From Thalassolituus sp. (lineage in GTDB: Bacteria; Pseudomonadota; Gammaproteobacteria; Pseudomonadales; Oceanobacteraceae), in assembly GCA_029212275.1 (NCBI GenBank), contig JARGOI010000029.1, positions 1 to 13,383 on the forward strand: a stretch of DNA of 13,383 nt, given 5' to 3'. Numbering within the stretch: the stretch's first letter is position 1; the number at the start of each line of letters is the position of its first letter. The notes beneath the pieces are model-generated. The model worked only from the letters and a program-made list of their open reading frames with translations. It had not been told where the DNA came from and did no database searches. Positions 6,269 through 13,383 of the stretch are shown here, one piece after another. Position numbers and translations under genes: made by a program.

Positions 6269-7817
6269 GTTGCTGATGTTAGTCGCCTGCGTTCTTTTTG
6301 GTGAATCGGCCTACGCGACTAAAATTGAAACACTAGTGATGCCTGGGCTGTTAATTGAAGGCCATGCAGATATTGAATCGGAGTGCATTAGTTGTCACTC
6401 ACGTTTCAGTCCGAAAGCTCAGAGTTCTCTGTGTCTTGATTGCCATAAATTAGTTGCTGCCGACGTGAATGCTAAAGAAGGGTTTCATGGTCGGATGGAT
6501 TTCAGCGAAACCGATTCTTGCAGTCTTTGCCACACGGATCATAAGGGTAGGAATGCAGATATAACAGGTTTAAATAGTGAGTTTTTTGATCACGAAAAAA
6601 CCGATTTTCCGCTTATTGGTAGGCACAAGTCACAGCAATGTAGCAGCTGTCATACAGACGGGAAAAAGTGGCGAGAAGCGCCGTCCGGTTGTTTTTCTTG
6701 CCACGAAAAAGACGATGCACATAAGGGGCAATTAGGGAAGATGTGTGCCGATTGCCATTCTTCCAGCAGCTGGTTAAAGCAGTCGTTCGATCATAACGAG
6801 ACTAACTTTGCATTGAAGGGTGCTCATCAAGAAGTGCAGTGCAATGCCTGCCATCCAAATGAAACCTACAAAAACGTTCCGATGGATTGTGTGAGCTGTC
6901 ACCGCGGAGACGATGTGCACCGTGGAGGTTACGAACAAAAATGCGATACCTGTCATGGCAACGTTAAATGGAAAGAGGCGAAATTCAATCATAATGACAC
7001 GGATTTTGCTCTGACTGGCGTTCACCAGAAAACAACCTGTAGCAGTTGTCATGCTGTCGGAGAAATAGCAAGCACCATCCCCACTAGCTGTGTCAGCTGC
7101 CATCTGGTAAATGATGTTCATCGAGGACGCAACGGCGATGATTGTAAAAGTTGTCATGGCACTGACGATTGGAGTAAGCCCCGATTTGATCATGATCGCG
7201 ATACACAATTTAGCTTAATCGGTATCCATAAGGTGGTGACGTGCAACAGTTGTCATGCCGGTGGCATTAAAGAAAATGCCCCCGTGCGTGAATGCGTCGA
7301 ATGTCATAAAGCAAACGATCCTCACAAGGGGGAGTTGGGCGACGCCTGCGATGATTGCCATAAACCTACCGGCTGGCACGATAGCACGCATTTTGACCAT
7401 GAATTAACAGGAATGCCGCTCTATGGCATGCATGCGCTAGCCGAATGTGAAGGGTGTCATAAGTCAGGTCAGTATGCTGCTGTGCCTACCGCGTGTATCG
7501 AATGCCACAAAAGCGATGATGTTCATAAAGGGGCATTAGAAGAACAATGTGGTGAGTGCCACAACGCCAATGGCTGGATGTTCTGGAACTACAACCATGA
7601 CCTTACCAATTTTCCGTTGACTGGTAACCATACTGACCTTGCTTGTGAAAGTTGCCATAAAAGCTCACCACCCCAAAATACTCCCAAAGATTGTTTTAGT
7701 TGCCATAAATCGGATGACGTTCACCTAGGACGTTTTGGTCGAAATTGTGAACGATGTCACAGTACAAAAGCTTTTGACGTCAATCTCATCATGACGCCGA
7801 ACGGCGACAGAGAGTGA
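6243..7817 (+). CDS. Exported 21-heme cytochrome c built of tri-heme modules
   Basis: The 524-residue protein has a signal peptide (1-25, core LLMLVACVLFG, cut AYA/TK) and 21 CxxCH heme-attachment motifs, about one per 25 residues. The first three (C48, C64, C93) are irregular. The other eighteen lie in six modules of about 67 residues starting at F-D/N-H (residues 115, 182, 248, 315, 384, 450). Each module has three CxxCH plus three conserved extra histidines (F-D-H, G-x-H, D-x-x-H), which fits bis-histidine ligation of every heme. It belongs to the broad cytochrome c3/c7-like multiheme group. There is no lipobox and no membrane helix besides the signal, so it should be soluble in the periplasm. 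There it could bridge the inner-membrane cytochrome b and the outer-membrane partners. Maturation would need the Ccm system, which is not in this window. Confidence 0.92.
   Translation: MSSPFTCIRLLMLVACVLFGESAYATKIETLVMPGLLIEGHADIESECISCHSRFSPKAQSSLCLDCHKLVAADVNAKEGFHGRMDFSETDSCSLCHTDHKGRNADITGLNSEFFDHEKTDFPLIGRHKSQQCSSCHTDGKKWREAPSGCFSCHEKDDAHKGQLGKMCADCHSSSSWLKQSFDHNETNFALKGAHQEVQCNACHPNETYKNVPMDCVSCHRGDDVHRGGYEQKCDTCHGNVKWKEAKFNHNDTDFALTGVHQKTTCSSCHAVGEIASTIPTSCVSCHLVNDVHRGRNGDDCKSCHGTDDWSKPRFDHDRDTQFSLIGIHKVVTCNSCHAGGIKENAPVRECVECHKANDPHKGELGDACDDCHKPTGWHDSTHFDHELTGMPLYGMHALAECEGCHKSGQYAAVPTACIECHKSDDVHKGALEEQCGECHNANGWMFWNYNHDLTNFPLTGNHTDLACESCHKSSPPQNTPKDCFSCHKSDDVHLGRFGRNCERCHSTKAFDVNLIMTPNGDRE
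6585..7760 (+). repeat. Six tandem tri-heme modules (about 200 bp each)
   Basis: Protein-level tandem repeat inside the 21-heme cytochrome. The pattern is FDH-xxTxFxLxGxH, CxxCH, xxPxxCxxCH, DDxH-xG, CxxCH and an aromatic W. Spacing between modules is 67, 66, 67, 69 and 66 residues. Nucleotide identity between modules is low, so the duplication is old. Confidence 0.85.
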
Positions 7818-7822
7818 ATACT

Positions 7823-10639
7823 ATGCGCTCAATACTCAAAAGTAGTCTGTTTGCGGCACTGATGTTGTTGCTATTAAAAGCAACGGTAGCACTGTCTGCT
7901 CCCCAAATGAGTTTTGATCATTCATTAACTGGTTTTGATCTCACCGGCCCTCATATGATTGCCAATTGTGAGAGTTGCCATCGTGCTGGTGTTTTTAAAG
8001 GAACGCCTCGTCAGTGCAGCAGCTGCCACTTACAGGGCGAATTGGCCTCGAGTAAGTTACCTCCGTCTCATATTAGAACTAACAATGATTGTGAAAGTTG
8101 TCACACAACCACGCAGTGGTCCTCGGTGTCGTTTGTCGATCACAGCGCAGTGCTTGGAACCTGCGAGAGTTGCCACAATACGGCTTCGGCAGAGGGCAAA
8201 CCAATCAGTCATCCGCCCTCAACGTCTGATTGCCAGTTATGCCACCGCACGAGCAATTGGACAATGGTCAGCTTTGATCATAGTACCGCCAAACCTGGTG
8301 AGTGCAGCTCATGCCACAACGGTAACTTTTCGACTGGAAAAAATAGTAATCACTTACCGACGATAGAAAGCTGCGAAAGCTGTCACAACACTAGCGTTTG
8401 GTCGCCTGCAAGCTTCAGTCACGATGGGGTAGTTTCAGGTACCTGTGTAAGTTGTCACAATGGTAATTTTTCAACTGGCAAAGGCAGCAATCATTTACCG
8501 ACCATAGAAAGCTGCGACAGCTGCCATACAACCAATGGTTGGACGCCTGCAAGCTTTAGTCACGATGGGGTAGTTTCAGGTACTTGTGCAAGTTGTCACA
8601 ATGGTAATTTTTCAACTGGCAAAGGCAGCAATCATTTACCGACCATAGAAAGCTGCGATAGCTGCCATACAACCAATGGTTGGACGCCAGCGAGTTTCAG
8701 TCACGATGGCGTCGCGCCGGGCACCTGTGCAAGTTGTCACAATGGTTCAATTTCAACAGGCAAGAGTTCAACACACTTACCCACCAACGAATCTTGTGAC
8801 ACCTGTCATACGACCAATGGTTGGACGCCCGCAAGTTTTAGTCACGATGGTGTGGTTCCGGGTACTTGTGCCAGCTGTCACAACGGCAATATTTCGGAAG
8901 GTAAAAATAGTACCCACTTACCTACCAATGAATCTTGCGATACATGTCACATGACTAATGGTTGGATGCCAGCAACTTTTAGTCACGATGGCGTAGTTCC
9001 CGGCACCTGCGAGACATGCCATAACGGTACGATCTCAACCGGAAAAAGTGCCACTCACTTGCCGACCACAGAGTCATGCGATACTTGTCACACTACCTCG
9101 TCTTGGATTACTGCAGGCTTTAATCACGAAAACGTAGCGCCGGGCACATGTGCATCCTGTCACAATGGCAGTATCTCAACGGGAAAAAATAGTAACCACT
9201 TACCCACCACAGAATCTTGCGACACTTGTCATACGCCGACTACTTGGACGCCTGCGAATTTCAGCCATGACGGAGTAGCTCCGGGTACTTGCGCGACGTG
9301 TCATAACGGCACATATTCGGAAGGAAAAAGCAGCAATCATTTACCCACCAATGAATCTTGTGACACCTGCCATACAACAAATGGCTGGACTCCCGCGAGC
9401 TTTAGTCACGATGGCGTTGCGCCGGGCACTTGTGCCTCTTGCCATAACGGACAAATATCTGAGGGCAAGAGTAGTAATCACTTACCCACCAATGAATCGT
9501 GCGACACCTGCCACACGACCGATGGTTGGACGCCTGCAAGCTTTAGTCACGATGGCGTCGCGCCAGGCACTTGTGCAACTTGTCACAATGGTTCCATTTC
9601 AACAGGCAAGAGCAGTAATCATTTACCCACCAATGAATCTTGCGATACATGTCATACGACTAATGGTTGGACGCCAGCAACTTTCAGCCACGACGGTGTC
9701 GCGCCGGGTACTTGTGCAACGTGTCACAATGGGCAGATATCAGAAGGTAAAAGTAGCAATCATTTACCTACTAACGAGTCATGCGATACATGTCACACCA
9801 CCAATGGCTGGACGCCAGCCAGTTTCAGCCACGATGGCGTAGCGCCGGGTACTTGCGCGACGTGTCACAACGGTCAGATTTCAGAAGGTAAAAGCGGTAC
9901 TCACTTACCAACGAATGAATCTTGTGACACCTGTCACACAACTAATGGTTGGACGCCTGCAAGCTTCAGTCATGATGGTGTCGCCCCTGGACAATGTGCA
10001 AGCTGCCATAACGGAACTTACTCAACTGGTAAAGACATCAATCACATACCTACTAGTGAATCTTGTGACACCTGCCATACGACCATTGGTTGGACACCTG
10101 CCAGCTTTACTCATAACGGGGTTGCTCCGGGAACCTGTGCCAGCTGTCATAATGGTACTTACTCCACAGGTAAGGACAGTAATCATATTCCGACGAATCA
10201 ATCTTGTTACACCTGCCACACTACGAATCGATGGACACCTGCAAACTTCAGTCACGATGGTGTTGCTCCGGGAACCTGTGCGAGTTGTCACAACGGTACA
10301 TACTCAACCGGTAAGCCCAGTGATCACTCTGTGACGTCGGCTTCTTGCGATAGCTGTCACACTACTAATGCTTGGACCCCCGTTAATTTCACCCACAGCA
10401 GTCCCAATTACGTCGATCACGGTCGCACGATTAGTTGTAATAGTTGCCATCGCAGTTCACCACAGAGTGCTGCGAACGCCTGGTCATCGCCGACATATGC
10501 TCCGGATTGCGCAGGTTGTCATGCCAACGATTATCGTCCGAATGAACACCGCAATGCGTCAGTCAGCAGTCTTCGTGATTGCGCGGGTACCTGTCACCGA
10601 TCGACGCCTGAGCATCGTCCTACGAAGCGGTCTTGGTAG
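7823..10639 (+). CDS. Giant exported cytochrome c with 37 CxxCH plus one CxxxCH
   Basis: The 938-residue protein has a signal peptide (1-26, cut LSA/PQ) and 37 CxxCH motifs plus a final CAGTCH. The N-terminal part (31-68) holds two hemes in the same FDH-LTG-GxH pattern as the 21-heme neighbour. Residues 90-841 are sixteen copies of a 47-residue di-heme unit with no length change. Residues 842-938 carry the last hemes and a basic tail. Each 47-residue unit has two extra histidines (FSHDG and N-H-L-P), matching two bis-His hemes. The doubled-CXXCH type is known from metal-reducing and metal-oxidising bacteria. No lipobox or anchor is seen, so the protein is periplasmic or secreted through another system. 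ATG 7823 follows a GAG-rich stretch at usable distance; a GTG at 7814 overlaps the previous stop and would add three residues. The likely role is a long-range electron wire or capacitor. Confidence 0.92.
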   Translation: MRSILKSSLFAALMLLLLKATVALSAPQMSFDHSLTGFDLTGPHMIANCESCHRAGVFKGTPRQCSSCHLQGELASSKLPPSHIRTNNDCESCHTTTQWSSVSFVDHSAVLGTCESCHNTASAEGKPISHPPSTSDCQLCHRTSNWTMVSFDHSTAKPGECSSCHNGNFSTGKNSNHLPTIESCESCHNTSVWSPASFSHDGVVSGTCVSCHNGNFSTGKGSNHLPTIESCDSCHTTNGWTPASFSHDGVVSGTCASCHNGNFSTGKGSNHLPTIESCDSCHTTNGWTPASFSHDGVAPGTCASCHNGSISTGKSSTHLPTNESCDTCHTTNGWTPASFSHDGVVPGTCASCHNGNISEGKNSTHLPTNESCDTCHMTNGWMPATFSHDGVVPGTCETCHNGTISTGKSATHLPTTESCDTCHTTSSWITAGFNHENVAPGTCASCHNGSISTGKNSNHLPTTESCDTCHTPTTWTPANFSHDGVAPGTCATCHNGTYSEGKSSNHLPTNESCDTCHTTNGWTPASFSHDGVAPGTCASCHNGQISEGKSSNHLPTNESCDTCHTTDGWTPASFSHDGVAPGTCATCHNGSISTGKSSNHLPTNESCDTCHTTNGWTPATFSHDGVAPGTCATCHNGQISEGKSSNHLPTNESCDTCHTTNGWTPASFSHDGVAPGTCATCHNGQISEGKSGTHLPTNESCDTCHTTNGWTPASFSHDGVAPGQCASCHNGTYSTGKDINHIPTSESCDTCHTTIGWTPASFTHNGVAPGTCASCHNGTYSTGKDSNHIPTNQSCYTCHTTNRWTPANFSHDGVAPGTCASCHNGTYSTGKPSDHSVTSASCDSCHTTNAWTPVNFTHSSPNYVDHGRTISCNSCHRSSPQSAANAWSSPTYAPDCAGCHANDYRPNEHRNASVSSLRDCAGTCHRSTPEHRPTKRSW
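8090..10345 (+). repeat. Sixteen perfect-length 141-bp tandem repeats (di-heme units)
   Basis: Units begin at 8090, 8231, 8372 and then every 141 bases to 10205; the cysteine codon of the first heme in each unit falls exactly on these positions. No unit has an insertion or deletion. Most copies differ by many synonymous changes, while two (8411-8551 and 8552-8692) differ at only about six of 141 bases. Confidence 0.93.
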
Positions 10640-10640
10640 T

Positions 10641-10644
10641 GGAG
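10641..10644 (+). promoter_or_regulatory. Ribosome binding site deciding the TTG start of the barrel gene
   Basis: GGAG starts one base after the cytochrome stop (TAG, 10637-10639) and lies 8 nt before TTG 10653. That start gives a signal peptide with an Arg in its n-region. The in-frame ATG at 10677 has no such charge and a poor site. Confidence 0.55.
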
Positions 10645-10652
10645 AAATCAGG

Positions 10653-12731
10653 TTGGTAAACGCACTTCGTCAGAGCATGTCTTTGCTAATAGTTTTGATC
10701 GGTATGGCCTTATTCGCGCAAGCAGAGGCCGCTGGTTTAATGGTTGTTGATGAGGCAGTCGTTGTTAAAAAAGGCACAAATATCGAAATACGTGTGCAAT
10801 TTAATGAATTGATTCAATCGATGGGATATTCACGAGGTTCTGTCGGGTCTCGCTTTTATATCGATTTACGTCGAAATCGTTTAACCAATCCAATCGAATT
10901 ACCTGAACAGGTTGTGAATGTCAGCTCGGATAGCGACGCTCTCGTAAAAATGATCACCTACAGCGAAGACGGTGATGGTTTTGGCCGTTTAGACATTTCA
11001 TTAAGCCGAGTCTACGAAATGTCTTTGGAAATGTCCCCGGACTTGCGAGAGTTGGTGATTACTTTAGTGCAACCGTCTAATCAAATGTCCGCCACGCCAG
11101 CACAAGAAGAATTAGCAAAGGAGCTTATGAGCAAGGCGCGCCGCGAGTTGATTGATACTCGAGATTTCAAAGCAGCTTTATCTTTGTATCAACGCGTTTT
11201 AGGGCTTCCGCCAAATACCAAAAGCCAAGATGCGTTGGAATACTTAGGTCTGGTGCATGAACGCATGGGTGAGCGTGAAGAAGCGATTCGCGTGTATGAC
11301 CATTATTTAAATAATTATCCCGAAGGCGATGGTGCAGACCGCGTTTCTCAGCGTCGCATCAGTTTGATTACCGCCACAGAAGTGCAAAAGCAAAGGCGTC
11401 GCGAATCAACTCCTGTGGCTGAGTCATCAAATCTGCAAGTATATGGTTCTGTCTCACAATACTATTATCGCAATAATTATACGGTGAATGATGAGACTCA
11501 GCTGACAGCGTCTTTGCTAGCAACCAATGCGGATATCTTGGCTCGCTATCGCACCGATCACTCTGAATCACTCACTCGATTCAGTGGCGGTTATGCACAC
11601 AATTTATTAGAGCAAGATAAAGATCGCTCAACCTACGTCAGCGCAGCTTATGCAGACTATCATGACGAAGATATCGGCCTCGAAGGACGAGTTGGGCGAC
11701 AGAACAGCAGCCGTGATGGCGTACTAGGCCGTTTCGATGGTATCCGTGTCGCCTATGATATTACCAAGAAATCTCAGGTGGCTTTCGTTGCCGGTTATCC
11801 TGTTAATACCTCTTACGAAGGATTGGACACGGATCGAAAATTTACCGGGATATCGATGAATTTTGGTCCTTATTGGGATGCTTGGGAGTTTTCTTTATAT
11901 GGTCTAAATCAAACGGCCAATGATCTTACTGACCGACAGGCCGTGGGCGGAGAGGTCCGTTATTTTGATCCAAGCTTATCCGTTGTTAGTTTGCTTGATT
12001 ACGACGTATTTTTTGATGAAATCAATATTGGCCTTTTATTGGTGACATGGAATTTAACAGATAGCACCACAATGAACGCAACAGCTGATGTGCGAAAACT
12101 GCCTATATTGACGACTCAAAACTCTCTGCAAGGACAGATCACACTAGATTTTCAGGCAATTTTAAGTACCTCAGACCTACAAAACTTTTACAGCGATAAA
12201 GAAATTTACCAGCTCGCCAAAGACCGGAGTGCAGAATCTCATTCTTTGTCGCTGGGCATTTCCCATGCCTTTAATTCACGTTATCGAATGTCTTCCGACG
12301 TCAATGTTTTCAATATTTCCTCAACAACAGAATCGGGCGGGGTATTGGCTCAGCCTGCAAGTGGTAATCAATATTTCGTAAACACGCAAATAATTGGCAC
12401 TGGCATCATCAGTGAGGCAGACATCACTCATGTGGGAGCTCGCTGGTCGCAGAGCCAATCAGCATCTTCTCAGGGGGTATATGCAGGCTCACGCTTTTTG
12501 TTAAATAAGCAGTGGCGACTCTCTACTCGCCTCGCGGTCGATCAAGTGCAATGGACTTTCATTGAGAAAAAACAATTACGATACAGCCCCAAAGTACGAG
12601 TTGAGTATCATAAATCACGTTTTCAATCCGACTTGGAATTTGGCAGTCAATTTAGTAACAGCGAATTAGCTGATGATTCCGAACAATCGTGGTCACTTTT
12701 CACCGTGTTAGGTGTTCGACTCGAATTTTAA
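10653..12731 (+). CDS. Outer-membrane beta-barrel protein with N-terminal TPR region
   Basis: From the TTG start the protein has 692 residues. Residues 1-27 are a signal peptide (core LLIVLIGMALFA, cut AEA/AG). Residues 28-140 are a beta-rich domain resembling AMIN-like periplasmic domains. Residues 150-245 are helical with TPR character (FKAALSLYQRVL, ALEYLGLVHERMGEREEAI). From about 260 to the end the chain alternates short amphipathic strands with polar loops, as in a large barrel, and ends GVRLEF, the C-terminal aromatic signal for BAM-mediated insertion. There is no CxxCH. Placed 13 bases after the giant cytochrome, it is the natural outer-membrane partner: it could house a cytochrome as in porin-cytochrome complexes, or secrete or anchor one through its TPR domain. 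The frame is open further upstream to 10368, but that part overlaps the cytochrome and is not needed. Confidence 0.85.
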   Translation: MVNALRQSMSLLIVLIGMALFAQAEAAGLMVVDEAVVVKKGTNIEIRVQFNELIQSMGYSRGSVGSRFYIDLRRNRLTNPIELPEQVVNVSSDSDALVKMITYSEDGDGFGRLDISLSRVYEMSLEMSPDLRELVITLVQPSNQMSATPAQEELAKELMSKARRELIDTRDFKAALSLYQRVLGLPPNTKSQDALEYLGLVHERMGEREEAIRVYDHYLNNYPEGDGADRVSQRRISLITATEVQKQRRRESTPVAESSNLQVYGSVSQYYYRNNYTVNDETQLTASLLATNADILARYRTDHSESLTRFSGGYAHNLLEQDKDRSTYVSAAYADYHDEDIGLEGRVGRQNSSRDGVLGRFDGIRVAYDITKKSQVAFVAGYPVNTSYEGLDTDRKFTGISMNFGPYWDAWEFSLYGLNQTANDLTDRQAVGGEVRYFDPSLSVVSLLDYDVFFDEINIGLLLVTWNLTDSTTMNATADVRKLPILTTQNSLQGQITLDFQAILSTSDLQNFYSDKEIYQLAKDRSAESHSLSLGISHAFNSRYRMSSDVNVFNISSTTESGGVLAQPASGNQYFVNTQIIGTGIISEADITHVGARWSQSQSASSQGVYAGSRFLLNKQWRLSTRLAVDQVQWTFIEKKQLRYSPKVRVEYHKSRFQSDLEFGSQFSNSELADDSEQSWSLFTVLGVRLEF

Positions 12732-13140
12732 TCTGTTTGAATTCTCTGCTACGAAGAATTTGATCGCTGAAACTCTTTGAAGAGGGTTAACAGTTGTTTG
12801 AATTACTTTCCTCGCAGTCTTTGAGTTTATTCGGATACTCACCTGTAAGCACAGTCAGTGAAACTTGGTAATAGGGTTGGAATAAACATTCGCAGTTATA
12901 CATTGGGAGATGATTGAATTTTGACCGCAATATTATTTTTAACGATAGCGAAATGATTCAAGACTTGAGAGACAAATCAGAGGATAATAATTCATAGGAA
13001 GGCGTTAAATACATATCGATATCGCACGGATTTGCCCCTCTTCAATAGCCTCGGCTGAACTTACCGTTGATGCTGATTTGTCAAATTCAAAAAACGTATC
13101 ACTCAGGTAGGTATTTTCATGGATTTAGTGATAATTGAGC
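12732..13140. other. Non-coding stretch between the cytochrome operon and rplM
   Basis: I find no credible gene on either strand; the longest small frames are under 20 codons. Two weak hairpins after the barrel stop (12740-12760, AATTCT/AGAATT; 12771-12788, AACTCT/AGGGTT) lack T-runs, so no terminator is called with confidence. A short palindrome, ATATCGATAT, lies at 13013-13022. Confidence 0.5.
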
Positions 13141-13169
13141 TTGCATAAGATAATTCTCTGCTATAGAAT
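13141..13169 (+). promoter_or_regulatory. Probable rplM promoter
   Basis: TTGCAT (13141-13146) and TAGAAT (13164-13169) are separated by 17 nt, a good sigma-70 layout. Transcription would start near 13176, giving a leader of about 40 nt before rplM. An overlapping extended -10 reading (TG-C-TATAGA, 13159-13167) is also possible. Confidence 0.6.
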
Positions 13170-13214
13170 CCTGCCCTCTTTTCGAATCAACATGCCCCTT
13201 AAGGCGAGAAATTG

Positions 13215-13383
13215 ATGAAAACTTACAGCGCAAAACCCGAAACCGTAAAACGTGAGTGGTTTGTTGTTGATGCAGCGGAACAGACGCTGGGTCGCCTGGC
13301 TACAGAGGTTGCTCACCGCCTTAAAGGCAAGCACAAGCCAGAATACACACCACACGTTGACACCGGTGATTACATCGTTGTTA
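13215..13383 (+). CDS. rplM: 50S ribosomal protein L13, 3'-truncated by the window edge
   Basis: The first 56 residues of L13, an early-assembling protein of the large ribosomal subunit, are present. MKTYSAKPETVKREW, TLGRLATEVAHRLKGKHK and EYTPHVDTGDYIVV match the E. coli L13 N-terminus nearly residue for residue. The ATG is preceded by AAGGCGAG at 13201-13208, six bases away. The E. coli protein has 142 residues, so more than half lies beyond the window, where rpsI usually follows. It has its own promoter just upstream and marks the right boundary of the redox cluster. Confidence 0.97.
   Translation, partial: MKTYSAKPETVKREWFVVDAAEQTLGRLATEVAHRLKGKHKPEYTPHVDTGDYIVV

Noticed and set aside
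6774..7208. Antisense frame of about 144 codons over the 21-heme cytochrome
   Set aside because: It is the complement of the recurring CxxCH codons; it lacks its own ribosome site and family features.
9351..9842. Long plus-strand open frames inside the heme array (also 8676-8954 and 9915-10334)
   Set aside because: They are out-of-frame shadows kept open by the periodic sequence; the products are repetitive and lack a domain or start signal.
8090..10345. Regular 141-bp repeats as a CRISPR array or satellite DNA
   Set aside because: There are no constant-repeat/variable-spacer blocks; the repeat is fully coding, in frame, and carries conserved CxxCH motifs.
10368..10652. Upstream extension of the barrel gene's open frame over the cytochrome gene
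   Set aside because: It overlaps the conserved cytochrome C-terminus in another frame and has no signal peptide at its end; the TTG at 10653 has a GGAG site and gives a proper signal peptide.
12740..12788. Strong Rho-independent terminator after the barrel gene
   Set aside because: The two hairpins have short, AT-rich or G-T-containing stems and no following T-run.

Overview
The window is a piece of a gammaproteobacterial chromosome. It starts inside prfC (release factor 3) and ends inside rplM (ribosomal protein L13), and both proteins follow the Escherichia coli sequences closely. Codon use and base composition (moderately AT-rich, with very AT-rich intergenic stretches) would fit a marine or aquatic gammaproteobacterium, but nothing here fixes the genus.

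Between the two housekeeping genes lies an accessory block of about 11 kb that looks like one electron-transfer system arranged as a divergon around an AT-rich control region (4918-5323). Leftward: a membrane-anchored, ferredoxin-fused FAD/NAD(P) oxidoreductase with a circularly permuted flavin fold (3571-4917), which overlaps by one base an exported Sel1/ankyrin-repeat protein (1589-3571). Rightward, in one tightly packed operon: a five-helix membrane protein with two H-x13-H pairs typical of a di-heme cytochrome b (5324-6268); an exported 21-heme cytochrome c built from tri-heme modules (6243-7817); an exported cytochrome c with 37 CxxCH plus one CxxxCH, most of it an exact 47-residue di-heme repeat in 16 copies (7823-10639); and an outer-membrane beta-barrel protein with an N-terminal TPR region and a terminal phenylalanine (10653-12731).

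Taken together, the parts give a plausible path from NAD(P)H or quinol in the cell, through a b-type cytochrome in the inner membrane, across the periplasm on up to 59 c-type hemes, to a barrel in the outer membrane. This is the logic of porin-cytochrome conduits used for extracellular electron transfer. From memory, the large-cytochrome-plus-porin layout resembles the clusters called PCC3 in neutrophilic iron oxidisers; this was not checked. The direction of electron flow and the terminal donor or acceptor cannot be read from the sequence.

Smaller points are a possible 35-residue membrane microprotein just ahead of the cytochrome operon (5184-5291), overlapped by a terminator-like hairpin; a hairpin shared by the convergent ends of prfC and the ankyrin gene; and a promoter for rplM at 13141-13169. 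The stretch 12732-13140 holds no gene that I can recognise.
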